From positions 1 through 20,950 of IMG/VR virus record IMGVR_UViG_3300006037_000048: a stretch of DNA of 20,950 nt; one strand, given 5' to 3'. A model generated the notes under the pieces. The model had not been told where the DNA came from. It made no database searches and worked only from the letters and a program-made list of their open reading frames with translations. Of this stretch, positions 18,048 to 20,950 are shown piece by piece; position 1 is the stretch's first letter, and each line of letters starts with the position of its first letter. The translations under genes and the position numbers were made by a program. Source of the stretch: a virus.

Positions 18048-18511
18048 TAAAAATCATTCTTAAAAGTTCGCCAATCATCTAAGTTTGGCTTTTCGTTTTC
18101 ATCATATGTCCAACCCAATGCCTTCATCATACGATGCTTGACTAACAAGTTAGGGCTACGAAATCTTCCAGTGTCTTCAAATCCCATCATTACACCGACT
18201 TCGCAAACTGCACCACTACGGCAAATGCCCATAGTACAGTGAACAACCACGTTCATGCGATTGTCTTTTGCATGTTGCAGCAATCGAACCAACTCGTTAG
18301 CTTGTTCTTGGCTGCAACGCATTTCTTCTTCCAATGCATAGTCATGCAATTCAATGTCAAGGAACTCAAAGTTATGACGTTCCTTGAACACGTGCTTTGC
18401 TTCTGGCTTCCAACCTGCAGGATCTGTAATGCTAATCAGCATAGAGTTCTCACCTGCTTCATGATGGAAGCGAGTTGGGATATCACTAGCAGCTACATTC
18501 TCAATCCACAT
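18047..18511 (-). CDS. Cysteine-based (tyrosine/dual-specificity) phosphatase
   Basis: A 154-aa protein with the P-loop HC-x5-RS at 91-99 (HCTMGICRS): C92 is the nucleophile and R98 binds phosphate. A candidate general acid is D57 (ELHDYA). The N-terminal part is shorter than in classical PTPs and closer to dual-specificity/kinase-associated types. Substrate is unknown: protein, nucleotide or RNA end are all possible. ATG 18511 has GAGGT at good spacing and overlaps the kinase gene by 11 bases. Its coupling to a polynucleotide-kinase-like gene is notable. Confidence 0.85.
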   Translation of the reverse strand: MWIENVAASDIPTRFHHEAGENSMLISITDPAGWKPEAKHVFKERHNFEFLDIELHDYALEEEMRCSQEQANELVRLLQHAKDNRMNVVVHCTMGICRSGAVCEVGVMMGFEDTGRFRSPNLLVKHRMMKALGWTYDENEKPNLDDWRTFKNDF

Positions 18512-18965
18512 ATCGTACCTCAATAAATCCTTCATCCTTAGTTGGTTCTTGCCAACCTGCAATCATACTATCAACAACATTTTTCGGAATGTGTTTACCA
18601 AAGCGACCACTCAATCGCACATCTAACTCGTCACGTACGGGTGTGCGGAACACCACAGCAACATGCTCATAATCACGCAACATATTAAACTTCTTTTTAC
18701 GGCTATTAACTGTAGTAGAAGTTTGGTCCCATATGATATCTCGGCCCAGGTCCCGAGCATTCTCAACTTGAATAGCCATTAGCTTTACGGCTTGTGGCAT
18801 ATAGTCTTTGAACACTTCGTTATAGGTTAGTCCAAGTCGTTCGGCTTCCATGTCAACCCACATGTCGGTAGATACAATAGTACAATCACTAGCCCAGGCT
18901 TGGTTCTTGATCCAAGTACTTTTACCTGCTGCGGGCACTCCGACTAATTGATAACATTTTGCCAT
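18501..18965 (-). CDS. P-loop kinase, T4 Pnkp kinase-domain-like
   Basis: A 154-aa protein with Walker A GVPAAGKST at 9-17, a DxD-like STDMWVD at 32-38 and WDQTS at 79-83, followed by basic residues R111, R117 and R121 in the LID-like region. This is the layout of the 5'-OH polynucleotide kinase family, which phosphorylates RNA or DNA 5' ends from ATP; small nucleoside or metabolite kinases share it. No 3'-phosphatase domain is fused, unlike T4 Pnkp. I choose ATG 18965 (GGTGA upstream); a GTG at 18974 would overlap the preceding stop as GTGA. Confidence 0.78.
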   Translation of the reverse strand: MAKCYQLVGVPAAGKSTWIKNQAWASDCTIVSTDMWVDMEAERLGLTYNEVFKDYMPQAVKLMAIQVENARDLGRDIIWDQTSTTVNSRKKKFNMLRDYEHVAVVFRTPVRDELDVRLSGRFGKHIPKNVVDSMIAGWQEPTKDEGFIEVRYVD

Positions 18966-18970
18966 TTTCT

Positions 18971-19366
18971 TCACCGTGTACTGTTTGCTAATTCTTTGTA
19001 ACCATTTGTTGTAGGATGAACTTTGTCTTTTGAAAGTTGAGGAATGAACAAAATCTTATCCTCAAACTTGCCAGCAACAATTTTCACTGCCTCTTGTGCG
19101 TTTGCATTTATTGCAGGGACGATCCAATATACTCTTTTTGCATCAACCACTTCTCTAAGTACAAACAACTCTGCAAGAGTTTTCATGTTTTTGGAATCAT
19201 TTGACCCCAAACTGATAATTACTGTTTTGGCTGCAAGATCCTTTGTGATATTTCTATCAACATAGTTGCGACTATTAATTCCCACCTTAGCATGAACTTC
19301 ACACTCAGGGCGATACTGTGCTACGCCAACTGCAATACTATCACCTAACAGTAAACACTCAATCAT
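18971..19366 (-). CDS. SGNH/GDSL-type hydrolase
   Basis: A 131-aa protein with block I GDSI (Ser10 nucleophile) near the N-terminus, a block III-like GSND at 54-57, and block V DKVHP with D114 and H117. The strand-helix pattern between the blocks fits an alpha/beta/alpha hydrolase. Family members cleave esters of lipids or sugars; phage examples often act on host surface polymers, but there is no signal peptide here. The start at ATG 19366 overlaps the preceding gene by eight bases. Confidence 0.8.
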   Translation of the reverse strand: MIECLLLGDSIAVGVAQYRPECEVHAKVGINSRNYVDRNITKDLAAKTVIISLGSNDSKNMKTLAELFVLREVVDAKRVYWIVPAINANAQEAVKIVAGKFEDKILFIPQLSKDKVHPTTNGYKELANSTR

Positions 19367-19646
19367 TAGATTCGTCTTCCTCTTCGGGAATTGCTGCTTC
19401 AAGCTGCCGGATCAGAGATCGGACTGCACTTGTACTCATTGTCAGTGTAGATGCGGTGTAGCCATCGCCGGTCATACGCAGTTGAATATAGCCGGCAGGG
19501 TTACGTCCGATTGTGTACACTGCATCATCCTTCATCGGGTCGCGAGGAGCAACTACCTTAGGTATAACTGGAATTGCAGTTGGTTCCTCGTTAATAGCTG
19601 CATCAACCGTGTTGGCAATTTGCCGTTTACGCCATCCAAAAATCAT
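19359..19646 (-). CDS. Conserved T4-like hypothetical, 95 aa
   Basis: The N-terminal part is a basic helix and linker (MIFGWRKRQIANTVDAAI, EEPTAIPVIPKVVAP). The conserved part is YTIGRNPAGYIQLRMTGDGY, TASTLTMSTSAVRSLIRQLE, AAIPEEEDESND, like the 'GxTQLRxxxDGxSxTLTMxxxxxxxxIRxL' pattern I recall in cyanophages. AGGAGTTAGT precedes ATG 19646; a longer frame to 19691 overlaps the upstream gene. The acidic tail is probably flexible. Function is unknown. Confidence 0.78.
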   Translation of the reverse strand: MIFGWRKRQIANTVDAAINEEPTAIPVIPKVVAPRDPMKDDAVYTIGRNPAGYIQLRMTGDGYTASTLTMSTSAVRSLIRQLEAAIPEEEDESND

Positions 19647-19656
19647 ACTAACTCCT

Positions 19657-19842
19657 TTATTGAATGGTAGCAGTTTGATAACCACTACCACCCGTTTTAA
19701 TCATAGCAACATGCGTTACCAACTTTAGAAACTCATCCATTTCCTCTGAACTTGCTGCCGCATGGGGTAGTTCCCCTTGCATCACTTTCCACAAACGTTC
19801 AACGTCTGTATCAGAAAGCCAAGTATCAAATTCATCTGTCAT
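19657..19842 (-). CDS. Conserved hypothetical, 61 aa
   Basis: A helical protein: DTWLSDTDVERLWKVMQGEL, PHAAASSEEMDEFLKLVTHV and a short tail. The GELPHAAASSEE-like centre looks conserved among T4-like phages in my memory, function unknown. It is the first gene of its unit: promoter member 9 lies directly upstream with AAGGAACATAA before the ATG. It is followed by the 95-aa gene after ten bases. Confidence 0.75.
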   Translation of the reverse strand: MTDEFDTWLSDTDVERLWKVMQGELPHAAASSEEMDEFLKLVTHVAMIKTGGSGYQTATIQ

Positions 19843-19860
19843 TTATGTTCCTTAAATTGT

Positions 19861-19889
19861 ATTATAGCATGGTATCCATTACTTGTCAA
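19861..19889 (-). promoter_or_regulatory. Minus-strand sigma-70 promoter (member 9)
   Basis: TTGACA (complement of 19884-19889) and TATAAT (19861-19866) have 17 bases between. It lies between the RNA ligase stop and the 61-aa gene and starts the long run down to 15386. Confidence 0.88.
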
Positions 19890-19890
19890 C

Positions 19891-20910
19891 TTAGTCGCCG
19901 CCCTTGAGCAAAAACTTGTTAGAAATTGCCTTGAAGGACACTTGTTTTTCGTTACACTTGAACACAAGACCTTCACGTTCTGGTCCATTGATATCGCCCA
20001 TTACAGACTTACCTTCTGCAAGTTGCAGCAATGATTCAACTGATTCAATTAGCTCAGTGTTGCGGTGAAGCACAGGGCAGTGATTCAATCCAAACACTTC
20101 TACAAACGCCTTACGTTCAGCAGGAGTGTAGTAACGTCCTGCATCAATATCGTAAATGTCGTAAACATAAAAGTCTTGGTCACGCATCTTGTACTTGTTA
20201 CCTTGAATACCGTTGCCAATCAGTTCACCTTGAACTGCAAGGTTACCACCTGCAATCTTCAACTTTTCTTCTAGGTCGTGCTTAAGAGCAGCACGCCACA
20301 GTGAATTATCTTCGTTGCGTTTGAGGTCAAGGTTGCGTGAACACACACCAACATAGTCATCAATACGATAAACAGTCATTGACGAACCATCTAACTTTTC
20401 AGTCACTTCCCAAGATAGATTCTCAGTCTTCCACACTTCCAACTCTACTGACAAGTTTTGAATACGCTCTTGGTCAGTCTTGGGAATCACTGAAGGGAAC
20501 ATGCCCTTGACTTCGCCTGCAAGTGCTGCGGGGATTGGTGCTTCGTACTTGGTGATACCGAGAAATTCAGATACATCATCACCGATCGCCATATCATTTG
20601 GAAATAACTTCACAGATTCTGGAGACAGTAACAGCCCTTGCGACAATTGACCACGCAACTTCACAGTACGGAGACGTTCGCCTTCAACACCTTCAAAAGT
20701 CTTAGCATAGTGTCCGGACTTGGTCAAGAACGGTGCGATAGTAGAGGGGATGAACGAATCAATTTCGCAATATACTGCCAGATCACCAGCAGTATATTCA
20801 CCCTTCTTTACTACGCAGGTCCAGCCACCTACGATAGCGCATTCAATTGCATCAGCGCCCACAATAGGACGCAGTGCATCAATCTTTCTAATAGTTGCCA
20901 TCTTACGCAT
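19891..20910 (-). CDS. RNA ligase, two-domain DraRnl (Rnl5)-type
   Basis: A 339-aa ATP-dependent RNA ligase, close to the 342 residues of the Deinococcus enzyme. The N-terminal ~150 residues form an OB-like module. The nucleotidyltransferase domain has motif I EKLDG at 171-175 (AMP-accepting K172), Ia SRN at 191-193, III QGELIG near 227-232, IIIa FYVYDIY, IV EGLVFK at 313-318 and V VSFKAISNKF near 324-333. It seals RNA nicks, where present using 3'-OH and 5'-phosphate ends. ATG 20910 has AAGGAAATTA upstream; 20901 is an alternative. Together with the kinase it could form an RNA-repair pair. Confidence 0.9.
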   Translation of the reverse strand: MRKMATIRKIDALRPIVGADAIECAIVGGWTCVVKKGEYTAGDLAVYCEIDSFIPSTIAPFLTKSGHYAKTFEGVEGERLRTVKLRGQLSQGLLLSPESVKLFPNDMAIGDDVSEFLGITKYEAPIPAALAGEVKGMFPSVIPKTDQERIQNLSVELEVWKTENLSWEVTEKLDGSSMTVYRIDDYVGVCSRNLDLKRNEDNSLWRAALKHDLEEKLKIAGGNLAVQGELIGNGIQGNKYKMRDQDFYVYDIYDIDAGRYYTPAERKAFVEVFGLNHCPVLHRNTELIESVESLLQLAEGKSVMGDINGPEREGLVFKCNEKQVSFKAISNKFLLKGGD

Positions 20911-20950
20911 TTTTAATTTCCTTTACACTAAAGAGATGTTGTGGTACCGA

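Noticed and set aside
1-20950. Integrase, transposase, insertion-sequence ends or attachment site
   Set aside because: No such protein motif and no flanking terminal inverted repeats with target duplication were seen by eye, so no sign of a temperate or mobile element in this window.

Overview
The window looks like part of a tailed bacteriophage genome, most likely a large T4-like myovirus of an aquatic bacterium. The evidence is very tight gene packing, with 1 to 8 base overlaps and many ATGA or TAATG junctions. Most genes are small and hypothetical, with sequence styles I recognise from marine and freshwater T4-like phages. The recognisable functions are phage-type: MazG-like pyrophosphatase, dCMP deaminase, HAD nucleotidase, polynucleotide-kinase-like protein, RNA ligase, and a repetitive fibre-like protein. 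No terminase, capsid or polymerase gene is present, so the family and host cannot be fixed from this window alone.

Layout. (1) 1-4764, plus strand: a compact run of metabolic and unknown genes (metallophosphoesterase, winged-helix-like protein, cupin, MazG-like protein, dCMP deaminase, DUF3307-like membrane protein), mostly translationally coupled. (2) 4757-6652, minus strand: a membrane and envelope group (71-aa membrane protein, DUF4337-like protein, 205-aa coiled-coil membrane protein, 67-aa signal-peptide protein) and a 68-aa unknown. AATAAATA late-promoter-like boxes precede some of these. (3) 6713-10910, plus strand: HAD nucleotidase, AbrB-like protein, a probable virion protein, two conserved unknowns, a full-length translation initiation factor IF-1, an A-type Fe-S carrier (IscA/ErpA-like), and a 571-aa fibre-like protein ending at a strong bidirectional terminator. 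(4) 10940-15399, minus strand: an accessory region of very small genes, served by repeated near-consensus sigma-70 promoters (TTGACR, 17 bases, TATAAT-like). Six genes here encode 45 to 54 residues or fewer and are easily missed. (5) 15386-20910, minus strand: a long co-directional run of conserved T4-like unknowns (SH3-like, AbrB-like fusion, membrane proteins) ending with a cysteine phosphatase, a P-loop 5'-kinase-like protein, an SGNH hydrolase and a two-domain RNA ligase of the DraRnl (Rnl5) type.

How the genes may work together. Host-like minus-strand promoters suggest early transcription of the small-gene region. TAAATA-type boxes upstream of the fibre, the membrane group and a few others suggest late transcription. 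MazG, dCMP deaminase and the nucleotidase fit nucleotide-pool remodelling. Kinase, ligase and possibly a phosphatase fit RNA repair. IF-1 and the Fe-S carrier are host-type genes that could support translation and Fe-S enzyme maturation during infection. The most unusual structural feature is the repeated promoter cassette array. All functional statements rest on reading motifs by eye; no database search was possible.
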